DNA of 64,000 nucleotides, taken from positions 1,079,085 to 1,143,084 of the forward strand of contig NZ_FNBA01000001.1 in NCBI RefSeq assembly GCF_900102055.1. The letters run 5' to 3'. The stretch is from Ulvibacter litoralis. Lineage in GTDB: Bacteria > Bacteroidota > Bacteroidia > Flavobacteriales > Flavobacteriaceae. Positions 50,394 to 59,151 of this stretch are shown here, piece after piece (positions within the stretch are counted from its first letter, which is position 1; every line of letters starts with the position of its first letter). Under the pieces are notes generated by a model. That model was not told where the DNA came from and ran no database searches. It worked only from the letters and a program-made list of their open reading frames with translations. Made by a program: the position numbers and the translations under genes.

Positions 50394-51704
50394 TTATTCT
50401 GGCAGTATCTTTTTAGATCGTTCTCGCAAATTGGCGCGATCGTTTTCTTCAGTCAAAGATTCGTTCCCTACATTCAACACCATTTGAGCGTGTTTTACAA
50501 GCGCCTTTTTATAAAGTTCTTTTTTAGCAAACACATTGATAGTGATTAATGCATCCATTAATTTCAAGATAACGGCGATACTACCTGCTGAAAACTGACG
50601 AATTTGATTGAAGGAAGCGTCTAAATAATCTTCAAACTCCAGCATATCGACAACTATTCTTAATTTGCCTTCCTCATCAACGCGGTATTTTGAAGGAAAA
50701 GGAACTTGCGAAAGGCGACACATCGTGGTCGTTAAATTATCAATACAGGCATTGGCTGTAAATGGGTCGTTAACGCCAGGAGATAAGGCGCGAGATGCAA
50801 TTTCAACCATTTGATGAATGGAAAATACAAGGTCTTGTTGTGCGCTTTTGGTTTTTCCTATCACAAACTGATTGTGAATGCTTTTTAGTGTTTCTTCATC
50901 CACCGTTTCGTTGGTATAAACTGTTCCAATTTCAATACGCTCTACCAAATGGTCTCCCGGTTTAAAGTACAATTCTAGCAACCCGTCAAAAGAACATACG
51001 TCTCCTAACAATCCTTCGTTGTTAATGTATTGAAGGTAGCCGCTTTTCTGTGATTGAATGCTAATGCTATTCGTGTACTTTGACTTGATATCATCTACAG
51101 CGCTTTCTTTTTTACCTTCCCAATTAGCACCCATTTCTTCAGGAAATAAGGTGTCGATTTGTTTGAAAATGATTTCTGAAATGTCTGAAATCACTTTATC
51201 CGCCTGAATGCTCGTGGCAATTTGATGGATAAATACAATGAGAAGAATAATATTAATAAAGGCTACAAAAATAGCTACGAGTATAGAAAGTGAGGGTATA
51301 AAAGTGTAGCCGTCGCTTTCCTTTATGGCATTTAAAACGAAAAGGCAATACAGGTAGGTGGAAATGTACGACCCTAATACCACTTGATTCAATCGGATGT
51401 ACATAAAATTCCGAATCAACCTTGGGCCAAATTGTGAAGATGCTAACGTTAAGGCCACAAGTGTTATGGAGAAAACCGTTCCCGCAACTCCTATCATCGC
51501 TGCAGAAATCGTAGTTAAGATACTTCGGGCAGAATCTGCGCTATTCACAATAAAGAAACGACCTAAACCATCTTGCGAGAACGTAATTGCATGATCTAAC
51601 GATACCAATCCAATGGAAAGAAAGATGGTGAGTATGATAATCAATACGGGAACGAACCAAAAGGTCGCTTTTAATCTTTTAAAGAAAAATAATATGTTTT
51701 GCAT
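50394..51704 (-). CDS. DUF2254 family membrane protein
   Basis: A 436-residue protein with four N-terminal transmembrane segments (residues 15-170: FVPVLIIILTIFLSIGLVSL, ISAAMIGVAGTVFSITLVAL, VLGSYISTYLYCLFVL, SILVAIFVAFINIILLIVF). A soluble C-terminal domain follows, with GYLQYINNEGLL, FKPGDHLVERIEIG and SPGVNDPFTANACID, the DUF2254 hallmarks. The function is unknown. The 177 bp upstream of its start hold no other gene. Confidence 0.9.
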   Translation of the reverse strand: MQNILFFFKRLKATFWFVPVLIIILTIFLSIGLVSLDHAITFSQDGLGRFFIVNSADSARSILTTISAAMIGVAGTVFSITLVALTLASSQFGPRLIRNFMYIRLNQVVLGSYISTYLYCLFVLNAIKESDGYTFIPSLSILVAIFVAFINIILLIVFIHQIATSIQADKVISDISEIIFKQIDTLFPEEMGANWEGKKESAVDDIKSKYTNSISIQSQKSGYLQYINNEGLLGDVCSFDGLLELYFKPGDHLVERIEIGTVYTNETVDEETLKSIHNQFVIGKTKSAQQDLVFSIHQMVEIASRALSPGVNDPFTANACIDNLTTTMCRLSQVPFPSKYRVDEEGKLRIVVDMLEFEDYLDASFNQIRQFSAGSIAVILKLMDALITINVFAKKELYKKALVKHAQMVLNVGNESLTEENDRANLRERSKKILPE

Positions 51705-51881
51705 AGTACTGAAAAGGGATTACGCCAAATTTCATGTCATTTCACGGCTGAATCAATGGGCAATACCTTCAAGAATAATCAATTCTATGAACGCTTAACG
51801 GTTTTAAATAGCTGTATTTTGCGTATTGCTATGAGTGTGAATTTTAAAGATACTAAAACTAAATTTTTCCTCGACTTGCAA

Positions 51882-52583
51882 TCAATCTTTTATGAATTTC
51901 TTAATATGTTTCCCTTCTTCGGAATTGATTTCAATAAAGTAAACCCCTTCGGAAAGTGATGAGACGTCAACAGAACCTTCAACGGTCTTAAATTGCGTTA
52001 CTATTTTTCCACTTACTTCATAAATGGTGATGGTTTCAATCTGAAGGTTTTCAGAAGTGATAACTAATTGCTCTGAAGCAGGATTTGGGAAAACAGTAAA
52101 CTCGACTGCATTTTGATCTGAAACAGACAATGCCTCTGTTCCATAAGCAGCGTAAAACCCAGGCGCAAATTCTAAATTAAGGGTACCTATACTCGTATTT
52201 GCATCGTAATAAAGGGTGATATATTGATTTGAGGTTGCCGAAACATAGCCAAAAAATAAACTTTCAAAATTGGTATGTGATTGATAATTGCATGAATTGA
52301 GCGTTGCATCGAAAAAAGTTGGTGTAAGTGTTTCTTCTCCACTAATAATAGTATACGTAAACTGTCCCATAAAATTATTACAAGCACCGTAGCCTTCAAA
52401 ACTCAAATCGGGGTGGATTGTTAAATAAGGATGGATACTTGGCTGTACATTGGAAACATACTCTGATGGGCTGAGGTCGGCTGCTAGTTCGTATAGATGC
52501 CAGGTTCTGTATAAATTTGGATCTTGAGCAAAACTTGGGGCTCCAAATGAAAGGGCGAAAAGGAAAAGTAGTATTTTTTTCAT
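51882..52583 (-). CDS. T9SS-sorted secreted protein
   Basis: About 233 residues from the ATG at 52583 (MKKILLFLFALSFGAPSFAQ signal peptide). The middle resembles META/HslJ-like lipocalin-type beta domains (LYELAADLSPSEYVS, FEGYGACNNFMGQFTY, FDATLNSCNYQSHTNFE). The C-terminal 70 residues are a type IX sorting domain (FTVFPNPASEQLVITSE, LSEGVYFIEI, KKFIKD). It is exported to the surface or medium. The exact role is unknown. Confidence 0.82.
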   Translation of the reverse strand: MKKILLFLFALSFGAPSFAQDPNLYRTWHLYELAADLSPSEYVSNVQPSIHPYLTIHPDLSFEGYGACNNFMGQFTYTIISGEETLTPTFFDATLNSCNYQSHTNFESLFFGYVSATSNQYITLYYDANTSIGTLNLEFAPGFYAAYGTEALSVSDQNAVEFTVFPNPASEQLVITSENLQIETITIYEVSGKIVTQFKTVEGSVDVSSLSEGVYFIEINSEEGKHIKKFIKD

Positions 52584-52685
52584 GATCAATAAATTAGAAA
52601 GAGTTCAAGGGGAGTTGTATTAAAGATATAAATTTTTTTAAAAACAATAGTTATCTTTGGGAATCATTGAAAATTAATTCCGCTA

Positions 52686-53264
52686 ATGACAGATTTTTGG
52701 CTTTTTTTTGAACTTGGTCTTTCGCACGTACTCGATTGGAGGGCGTACGATCACATCCTTTTTTTAGTAGCGCTTTGTGCGGCGTATAATTTTGGCTCTT
52801 GGAAACGATTGTTGTTGCTCGTTACTCTATTTACAGTAGGTCATACGCTTTCCCTTCTATTGGCAAATTACGAATTGGTGCAGGTTTCAAGTGCATGGAT
52901 AGAGTTTTTAATTCCGGTGACCATTTTGGCGGCAGCCATTTATAATGTGGCAACTGCGGGTAAAGAGAAGCGATTGGATACAATTAGTATCGTATATTTT
53001 ATCACCTTCTTTTTTGGGTTGATACACGGCTTCGGATTTGCGACTTATTTTAAGATGCTAGCTGCCGACGGTGAACTATTTCCATTGTTAGAGTTTGCTT
53101 TTGGTGTTGAAATTTCTCAAGTAGTTATTGCGCTTGTTGTGTTGACTGCCGAATATGTTACACAAACATTTGTACGATGTAGTAAACGAGATTGGATTTT
53201 AGTGGTTTCGTCTATCGTAATAGGAATGAGTATTCCGATGCTTATGGAGACGTGGCCTTTTTAG
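52686..53264 (+). CDS. HupE/UreJ-like membrane protein
   Basis: A 192-residue polytopic protein with five to six transmembrane helices. The first helices carry FFELGLSHVLDWRAYDHILFL and the conserved FTVGHTLSLLLANY (His-containing), then FGLIHGFGFATYFK, all characteristic of the HupE/UreJ family. Members have been linked to nickel or cobalt uptake, but the Bacteroidota branch has no settled substrate. There is no hydrogenase or urease gene nearby. Confidence 0.85.
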   Translation: MTDFWLFFELGLSHVLDWRAYDHILFLVALCAAYNFGSWKRLLLLVTLFTVGHTLSLLLANYELVQVSSAWIEFLIPVTILAAAIYNVATAGKEKRLDTISIVYFITFFFGLIHGFGFATYFKMLAADGELFPLLEFAFGVEISQVVIALVVLTAEYVTQTFVRCSKRDWILVVSSIVIGMSIPMLMETWPF

Positions 53265-53379
53265 TTTAAACGGAAGAGAAATCAAGGAATTTAAAACCTT
53301 TTGCAAATAGTTAACACAACTTATTTTGTGAAAGTGTAACTTCCCACTAATTTCGCTACTTATATTTCAGAACCCCTTC

Positions 53380-53814
53380 ATGGATACAAATTTGCAGAAA
53401 CAAGAACAGTACGATATCGCTTATTTACGAATGGCAAAAGAATGGAGCAAGCTTTCGTATTGCAATCGCAAACAAGTTGGCGCGTTAATTGTAAAGGATA
53501 AAATGATTATTAGCGATGGCTACAATGGTACGCCTACTGGTTTTGAAAATATTTGTGAAGATGAAGATGGCGATACAAAATGGTATGTGCTACACGCTGA
53601 AGCCAATGCTATATTAAAAGTGGCTTCCTCTACGCAATCCTGTAACGGAGCAACACTATATATTACTATGTCACCCTGCCAACAATGCAGTAAATTAATT
53701 CATCAAGCCGGAATTAAACGGTTGGTGTATCACCAAGAGTACAAAGATAACTCTGGTGTGAAATTTTTAGAAAAAGCAGGCGTTACAATTACGCATATTA
53801 ATGACTTAGAGTAA
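53380..53814 (+). CDS. Deoxycytidylate deaminase (dCMP/CMP deaminase family)
   Basis: A 144-residue zinc enzyme predicted to deaminate dCMP to dUMP for thymidylate synthesis. The zinc and catalytic residues are in HAEANAILKVA (His and Glu) and MSPCQQCSKLI (PCxxC). It begins with a helical region YLRMAKEWSKLSYCNRKQVGALI. The next gene, an S41 protease, starts 3 bp after its stop, suggesting co-transcription. Confidence 0.93.
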   Translation: MDTNLQKQEQYDIAYLRMAKEWSKLSYCNRKQVGALIVKDKMIISDGYNGTPTGFENICEDEDGDTKWYVLHAEANAILKVASSTQSCNGATLYITMSPCQQCSKLIHQAGIKRLVYHQEYKDNSGVKFLEKAGVTITHINDLE

Positions 53815-53817
53815 CAA

Positions 53818-55434
53818 ATGAGCTTTCAGAAAAAACACGTACCGCTTCTACTTGGTCTGGCAATTGCCCTGGGTGTTTTTATTGGATCTAAGTTAAACTT
53901 CAACGATACTACCGAAAAAATATTCGCTACCAATTCGAAAAAAGACAAACTCAATCGGTTGATCGATTATATCGATTTTGAATATGTAGATCAAGTAAAC
54001 ACCGACAGCATCGTAGATGTAACGGTCAATGGAATTCTTGAAAATCTAGATCCACATTCTGTCTATATTCCTGTAGATGAGTACGAAGACAATGCAGATG
54101 ACATGCGAGGTAATTTTGTCGGAATTGGAATTAGTTTCTATCCTTATAAAGATTCTATTGCAGTAATTCGCTCTATTAAAGGCGGACCTGCAGAAAAAGC
54201 AGGAATTAAAGGAGGCGATCGTATTATTTATGCAGACACCAATAAGCTGTTTGGAGAAACGGCGGTGCGCGATAGTATAACAAGTTACTTGAAAGGAGAA
54301 ATAAACTCTAAAGTGAAGCTTCAGGTGTACCGTAAAGGGGAAAAAGAATTGCTAAATTTTGACGTGAAGAGAAAACGGGTTCCTTTGGTGAGTATCGATG
54401 CTTCCTATATGGTGACTGACGAACTAGGGTATATTAAAATCAACCGATTTTCAGAAACCACTTATAAAGAGTTTCATACTGCGCTAGAAGGTTTAATCGA
54501 TGAAGGAGCGACCAAATTAGTGCTGGATTTACGAAACAATCCGGGCGGTTATATTTCTACGGCAGAGCAAGTTGTGGATGAGTTTTTAGAAAATAAAAAG
54601 CTAATTCTAATTACAAAAAATAAAACGGGAGAAGAGAACAAATCGTATGCGTCTCGAAAGGGTGATTTTGAAAAAGGAAAACTCTACGTGCTTATCAACG
54701 AAAACTCCGCTTCGGCAAGTGAAATAGTGGCGGGAGCTTTGCAAGACAACGATAAAGGAACCATTATTGGACGACGTTCGTTTGGAAAAGGGTTGGTGCA
54801 GCGCGAAATGTCGTTAGGCGACGGAAGTGCAGTACGTCTTACCATTGCGCGATATTACACCCCTACAGGACGGTCTATTCAGAAGCCGTATGGAAATGGA
54901 AACAAAGCCTATTACGAAGACTATGAAAAACGCTATAAAAATGGCGAACTTATTAGTGCCGATAGCATTCACGTAGCAGATTCCCTTCGATATGTAACGC
55001 CAATGGGCAAGGTTGTGTATGGCGGCGGCGGAATTATACCAGATGTGTTTGTACCGAAAGATACCAGTGTTGAAAACGAAACCATTCAATATGTTTCTAG
55101 AAGTGGTTTTATGAGTTATTTCATTTTTGAATACTTAGACAAACATCGTACAGAGCTTGATACAGTTCCGTTCACCGAATTTGCTTCAGATTTTGTTGTA
55201 GACGAACAACTTGTGAAGGATTTTCTAGAATACTCTAGGTTTACGGAAGCGCGCTTAGATTTAAAACGTTATTCCGAAGTGCTTAAAAAGGCATTAAAAG
55301 CGAATATCGCACAGCAATTGTACGGTCCAAATGCATTCGAATACATTATGAATCAAGACGACCCAATGTTGTTAAAAGTAGTGTCTTTAGAAGCAGCAAC
55401 TCAAAAAGGTAATGCTTCGGAAACAGAAGAGTAA
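53818..55434 (+). CDS. S41-family C-terminal processing peptidase
   Basis: A 538-residue periplasmic or membrane-anchored protease. The N-terminal hydrophobic segment (PLLLGLAIALGVFIGSKL) is an anchor or signal. A PDZ domain covers about 90-180 (GNFVGIGISFYPYKD, GGPAEKAGIKGGDRI). The S41 core has DLRNNPGGYISTAEQV, the nucleophile Ser in NENSASASEIVAGALQD, and the Lys in GRRSFGKGLVQ. It probably trims or degrades envelope proteins. It is coupled to the dCMP deaminase gene. Confidence 0.93.
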   Translation: MSFQKKHVPLLLGLAIALGVFIGSKLNFNDTTEKIFATNSKKDKLNRLIDYIDFEYVDQVNTDSIVDVTVNGILENLDPHSVYIPVDEYEDNADDMRGNFVGIGISFYPYKDSIAVIRSIKGGPAEKAGIKGGDRIIYADTNKLFGETAVRDSITSYLKGEINSKVKLQVYRKGEKELLNFDVKRKRVPLVSIDASYMVTDELGYIKINRFSETTYKEFHTALEGLIDEGATKLVLDLRNNPGGYISTAEQVVDEFLENKKLILITKNKTGEENKSYASRKGDFEKGKLYVLINENSASASEIVAGALQDNDKGTIIGRRSFGKGLVQREMSLGDGSAVRLTIARYYTPTGRSIQKPYGNGNKAYYEDYEKRYKNGELISADSIHVADSLRYVTPMGKVVYGGGGIIPDVFVPKDTSVENETIQYVSRSGFMSYFIFEYLDKHRTELDTVPFTEFASDFVVDEQLVKDFLEYSRFTEARLDLKRYSEVLKKALKANIAQQLYGPNAFEYIMNQDDPMLLKVVSLEAATQKGNASETEE

Positions 55435-55443
55435 ACAAATTTG

Positions 55444-55638
55444 TTAGCGTTTCTTTTTTGCAATCTTTTGTGAAACTTGAAAGATTAGCAACAACAAAAT
55501 TACACAAGCTGAAGCTAAAACACCAATACCTGCAATGACACTGTCTCCTTCAAATAAGTTGTCGAAATCTAGGAGTGTTATATTATAGATTAGAAGAAAC
55601 GATGCTATTGCGATAAGTATGTATCTAAATGTTTTCAT
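55444..55638 (-). CDS. Small two-helix membrane protein
   Basis: A 64-residue protein with two transmembrane helices (YILIAIASFLLIYNIT and AGIGVLASACVILLLLIFQV) and a basic C-terminus (KIAKKKR). I recognise no family. It lies in the same orientation as the MarC gene, 18 bp downstream of its stop, so it may share that transcript. Confidence 0.65.
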   Translation of the reverse strand: MKTFRYILIAIASFLLIYNITLLDFDNLFEGDSVIAGIGVLASACVILLLLIFQVSQKIAKKKR

Positions 55639-55656
55639 GGTCGTTTTGTCTTCAAA

Positions 55657-56238
55657 TTAATTAAAAAGTTCTTGAATGTTTGAGGTGAACAACTTTACCG
55701 CAATTGCTAATAAAATAACTCCAAATATTTTTTCGATAATCGCAATTCCGTTTTTACCTAAGAAGCGTTGAAGCCTAGAAGAGAAGCGCAATACAATAAA
55801 TACAATTATAATATTTACAATAATTGCGATGATAATGTTTTGGATGTCGTATTCGGCCCTAAGCGCTAATAAAGTAGTTAAACTTCCTGGTCCGGCAACG
55901 ATTGGAAAGGCAATTGGAAACACAGTTGCCATGTCTAGGCTTTCTTCACTTTGTTTAAAAAGAGAGATTCCTAAAATCATTTCAATAGCAATAAAAAAGA
56001 GGATAAAAGCTCCAGCAACAGCAAATTCGTTTACATTAATACCGATAAGCTTCAAGATCTCTTCTCCTATAAATAAAAAGATGATCATTACGACTGCTGC
56101 GATAATAGCAGCGCGTCCACTTCTAATTTGACCCGACTTTTCGCGTAGTGATATGATAATAGGAAGACTCCCTATAATATCTACAACGGCGAAAAGAATC
56201 ATTGTTGCGGTTGCTATTTCTTTAAAGTTGAAATTCAT
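55657..56238 (-). CDS. MarC family integral membrane protein
   Basis: A 193-residue protein with six hydrophobic segments: MILFAVVDIIGSLPIIISL, AAIIAAVVMIIFLFIGEEIL, AVAGAFILFFIAIEMILG, FPIAFPIVAGPGSLTTLLAL, and others. The IVAGPGS motif is a MarC hallmark. No substrate is known. It is divergent from the DUF3109 gene. Confidence 0.93.
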   Translation of the reverse strand: MNFNFKEIATATMILFAVVDIIGSLPIIISLREKSGQIRSGRAAIIAAVVMIIFLFIGEEILKLIGINVNEFAVAGAFILFFIAIEMILGISLFKQSEESLDMATVFPIAFPIVAGPGSLTTLLALRAEYDIQNIIIAIIVNIIIVFIVLRFSSRLQRFLGKNGIAIIEKIFGVILLAIAVKLFTSNIQELFN

Positions 56239-56346
56239 AACTCCTTGTTTTAAAAGTGCAAAACTAAGTATTAAAGCCGTATTTCATGAATAAAATTCAG
56301 TTTTAATTAAAGCAAATTTTCTTCGGAATTTATTACAGAAACAATA

Positions 56347-56354
56347 TATATTTG
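56347..56354 (+). promoter_or_regulatory. Promoter -7 box for the DUF3109 gene
   Basis: TATATTTG ends 4 bp before the ATG at 56359. Transcription would start at or next to the start codon, so the mRNA is probably leaderless. Confidence 0.5.
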
Positions 56355-56358
56355 CAAG

Positions 56359-56922
56359 ATGTTTCAACTAGGAAAGACAATAGTTTCAGAAGATTTAATC
56401 GAAAAAGATTTTGTGTGCAATTTAGGCGCCTGTAAAGGTGAGTGCTGTATTGCAGGAGAGGCTGGTGCGCCAGTAAGTAAAGAAGAAACCCTTATTCTAG
56501 AAGAGATTTATCCAAAAGTGAAGCCTTTTCTTCGCCCTGAAGGTATTGCTGCTATTGAAGCGCAAGGAACATTTATTACGTCAGATTTAGACGAATTAGA
56601 AACTCCTTTGGTAAATGGAGAAGAGTGTGCGTATGTCACATTTACCGACAGCGGAATTGCAAGTTGTGGTATTGAAGACGCTTACAATGCGGGCGAAATT
56701 TCTTTTAAAAAACCAGTTTCTTGTCATTTGTATCCTGTTCGCGTTCAGGAATACAGTGAGTTTTCGGCAGTAAATTACCACAGATGGCCAATCTGTAATG
56801 ACGCCTGTACATTAGGAGCATCACTTAAAGTACCTGTGTACAAATTCGTGAAAGAAGCGCTCATCCGTAAGTTTGGTGAGTATTGGTACGCCGAGCTTGA
56901 AAAATTAGCCGCTAACAAATAA
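56359..56922 (+). CDS. DUF3109 (YkgJ-like) cysteine-rich protein
   Basis: A 187-residue protein with eight or more conserved cysteines. They include NLGACKGECCIAG near residue 25, GEECAYVTF, ASCGIED, VSCHLYPVR and ICNDACTLG. The layout matches DUF3109, thought to hold a metal or Fe-S/zinc cluster. The function is unknown. The -7 box is so close that a leaderless transcript is likely. Confidence 0.9.
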   Translation: MFQLGKTIVSEDLIEKDFVCNLGACKGECCIAGEAGAPVSKEETLILEEIYPKVKPFLRPEGIAAIEAQGTFITSDLDELETPLVNGEECAYVTFTDSGIASCGIEDAYNAGEISFKKPVSCHLYPVRVQEYSEFSAVNYHRWPICNDACTLGASLKVPVYKFVKEALIRKFGEYWYAELEKLAANK

Positions 56923-57021
56923 CATCCTTTATTTCATAATTCGTAAAAATTCAGAATGAATTAATGTACTAATACACTTAATGTTAGTATATTAACTGCT
57001 CAATTTTTAAACCTTTTAATT

Positions 57022-57624
57022 ATGAAAAAAATAATTTTCACACTAGTATCAGTGCTCTTATTTGTAGCTTGCGACAATCCAGTAAGTAAAAAGATTAAGG
57101 AAGCAAAAGAAAATGTTTCCAATACTACCGAAGCAGTTAAAGAGCTCAATAATATGCAAGAGGATCTTATGGAGCTTCAAAAAATAGAACCCCTTACCAA
57201 TGAAGAGTTAAAAGAGTGGCTTCCCGACGATATTAATGGGATGAAACGTATTGCTTTTAAAGCTGGTCAGATGGGAATGGTTCAAATCGCCTCTATTGAA
57301 GGTACCTATGCTACGGAAGACAAATCTAAAAAGTTTAAAATAGAAGTTATTGATGGAGCAGGGCAAATGGGTGCCGCGGCCACTGCCGGAATGCGCATGT
57401 TGTTTTCACAAGAGTTTGAAGAAGAAACGGAAACTAAGATGAGAAGAACCGTTAAAAAGAACGGTGTAAAAGCCATTGAAGAATACCGAAAAAACAATAA
57501 TAGTACTACAATTGAGTTGATGCAAAACAATCGATTTTATCTAAAAGCAACGGGAACAAATATGGATGTAGATGAAACTTGGGATGCGATTGACGAAATT
57601 GATGCGGACGATTTAGGAGCTTAA
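57022..57624 (+). CDS. Lipoprotein of unknown function
   Basis: A 200-residue lipoprotein (MKKIIFTLVSVLLFVACDNP, Cys at 17). A charged helical region (about 25-60) precedes a mixed alpha/beta domain with GQMGMVQIASIEGTYATED and a Gly/Ala-rich GAGQMGAAATAGM. The end is acidic (DEIDADDLGA). I recognise no family. A terminator follows at 57644. Confidence 0.75.
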   Translation: MKKIIFTLVSVLLFVACDNPVSKKIKEAKENVSNTTEAVKELNNMQEDLMELQKIEPLTNEELKEWLPDDINGMKRIAFKAGQMGMVQIASIEGTYATEDKSKKFKIEVIDGAGQMGAAATAGMRMLFSQEFEEETETKMRRTVKKNGVKAIEEYRKNNNSTTIELMQNNRFYLKATGTNMDVDETWDAIDEIDADDLGA

Positions 57625-57643
57625 AAATAGATAGTATAATATA

Positions 57644-57679
57644 GGAAACCGTTTTCTTTTTTGGGAAGGCGGTTTTTTT
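57644..57679 (+). terminator. Terminator after the lipoprotein gene
   Basis: AAACCG pairs with CGGTTT around a loop that can pair further (TTTTC with GGGAA), followed by a T-run, 22 bp past the stop. Confidence 0.7.
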
Positions 57680-58058
57680 GTGTTTTAAACTCATTTTTTC
57701 GAAAATCTGCCTTTTTAATTTCTTTTTTCTGAAAAATTCCGAGGGTTTTTTTGTTGAAAAATACTTCTGAAATAACTTGTTGAAAACCCTGTTTAAGTAC
57801 CGTAGAATGGAAGAATTTGAGGCTTTTCAACGATAAATTTTCAAATTGTTTATAACGCAACAAAACATTTATAACTAATTGAAATACAACAAGTTAAACA
57901 CTTTGTTTAACAAAACAATAAGAACAGTTTAAAAAGCCAAATGTTGAAAACTTTGTTGAAAACCTACACGCAGTTTTATCCTAAATACTATTAAAATTAG
58001 CCATCTTTGTTAGTCCCTAGTAGGCACAAAATATTTCAATTTTAAAAAGCAAAGGACA
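57680..58058 (+). promoter_or_regulatory. Upstream region of nrdB with TGTTGAAAA repeats
   Basis: No gene is supported here. TGTTGAAAA occurs four times in direct orientation (57752-57760, 57778-57786, 57942-57950, 57954-57962), along with several GTTTAAC-like words. The two sets lie ~165 bp apart, in the control region of the ribonucleotide reductase operon. I do not see a clean NrdR box, so the identity of the binding protein is unknown. Confidence 0.4.
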
Positions 58059-59036
58059 ATGAGTCAAGTAGAGCCAATTTTACAAGAAAACAAGAGCAGA
58101 TTTGTAATATTTCCAATTCAACATCATGATATTTGGGAGTGGTATAAAAAATCTGAAGCGAGTTTTTGGACGGCAGAAGAGATTGATTTACATCAAGATC
58201 TTACAGATTGGACTACGAAACTGTCAGATGATGAGCGTTACTTCATAAAACACATTCTTGCCTTTTTTGCAGCTTCAGATGGAATTGTAAATGAAAATTT
58301 AGCAGAGAATTTTGTAAATGAAGTTCAGTATAGTGAAGCGAAGTTTTTCTATGGTTTCCAAATCATGATGGAGAACATTCATAGCGAAACCTATTCCTTA
58401 CTTATTGATACATACGTAAAAGACGAAAAAGAAAAAGACGGTCTTTTTAACGCCATCGATACATTTCCAGCAATTAAAAAGAAAGCAGATTGGGCCCTTA
58501 AATGGATTGAATCAGATTCATTTGCAGAGCGTCTTATCGCATTTGCTGCGGTAGAAGGAATTTTCTTTTCCGGTGCTTTTTGCTCTATCTTTTGGTTGAA
58601 AAAACGTGGATTAATGCCAGGACTAACATTTTCAAACGAGTTAATTTCTCGTGATGAAGGTGTTCACTGCGATTTTGCAGTTCACTTGCACAACCATCAC
58701 TTAATTAATAAAGTGCCTAAAGACCGTATTCGCGAAATTCTTGTGGATGCCCTTAACATAGAGCGTGAGTTTATTACTGAATCACTTCCGGCAAGTTTAA
58801 TTGGAATGAACTCTAATTTAATGACCCAATACCTAGAATTTGTAACCGACCGTTTGTTAATGGAATTGAATTGTGAAAAAGAATACAATACTACCAATCC
58901 ATTCGACTTTATGGATATGATTTCGCTTCAAGGAAAAACAAACTTCTTTGAAAAACGAGTTTCAGAATACCAAAAAGCGGGAGTTACCAATACCGACAAA
59001 GATTCTAATAAAATTAGTTTCGACGCAGATTTTTAG
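58059..59036 (+). CDS. nrdB: Ribonucleoside-diphosphate reductase, beta subunit (class Ia)
   Basis: A 325-residue diiron/tyrosyl-radical subunit. Metal ligands and radical Tyr follow the class Ia pattern: [13 protein letters not shown] (Glu, His and Tyr spaced as E. coli E115, H118 and Y122) and [14 protein letters not shown] near 205. With NrdA it makes deoxyribonucleotides. It precedes nrdA, the reverse of the E. coli order, with 115 bp between the genes. Confidence 0.97.
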   Translation: MSQVEPILQENKSRFVIFPIQHHDIWEWYKKSEASFWTAEEIDLHQDLTDWTTKLSDDERYFIKHILAFFAASDGIVNENLAENFVNEVQYSEAKFFYGFQIMMENIHSETYSLLIDTYVKDEKEKDGLFNAIDTFPAIKKKADWALKWIESDSFAERLIAFAAVEGIFFSGAFCSIFWLKKRGLMPGLTFSNELISRDEGVHCDFAVHLHNHHLINKVPKDRIREILVDALNIEREFITESLPASLIGMNSNLMTQYLEFVTDRLLMELNCEKEYNTTNPFDFMDMISLQGKTNFFEKRVSEYQKAGVTNTDKDSNKISFDADF

Positions 59037-59151
59037 AAGGTTTCGCTTTTACGCAGAACTTTTCAATATATAGCTGATACTGTGCAATGTAACTGTTGCG
59101 CACAGCACAATTTTTCAAAAATAATTAAATAACCTCAATAAAGGAGAACAT

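Noticed and set aside
51699-51959. Plus-strand ORF between DUF2254 and T9SS genes
   Set aside because: It extends antisense into the T9SS gene and has no family similarity I can see.
57680-58058. Possible replication origin from TGTTGAAAA repeats
   Set aside because: No DnaA boxes (TTATCCACA-like) and no dnaA/dnaN neighbours; the repeats are better explained as nrd regulation or AT-rich noise.
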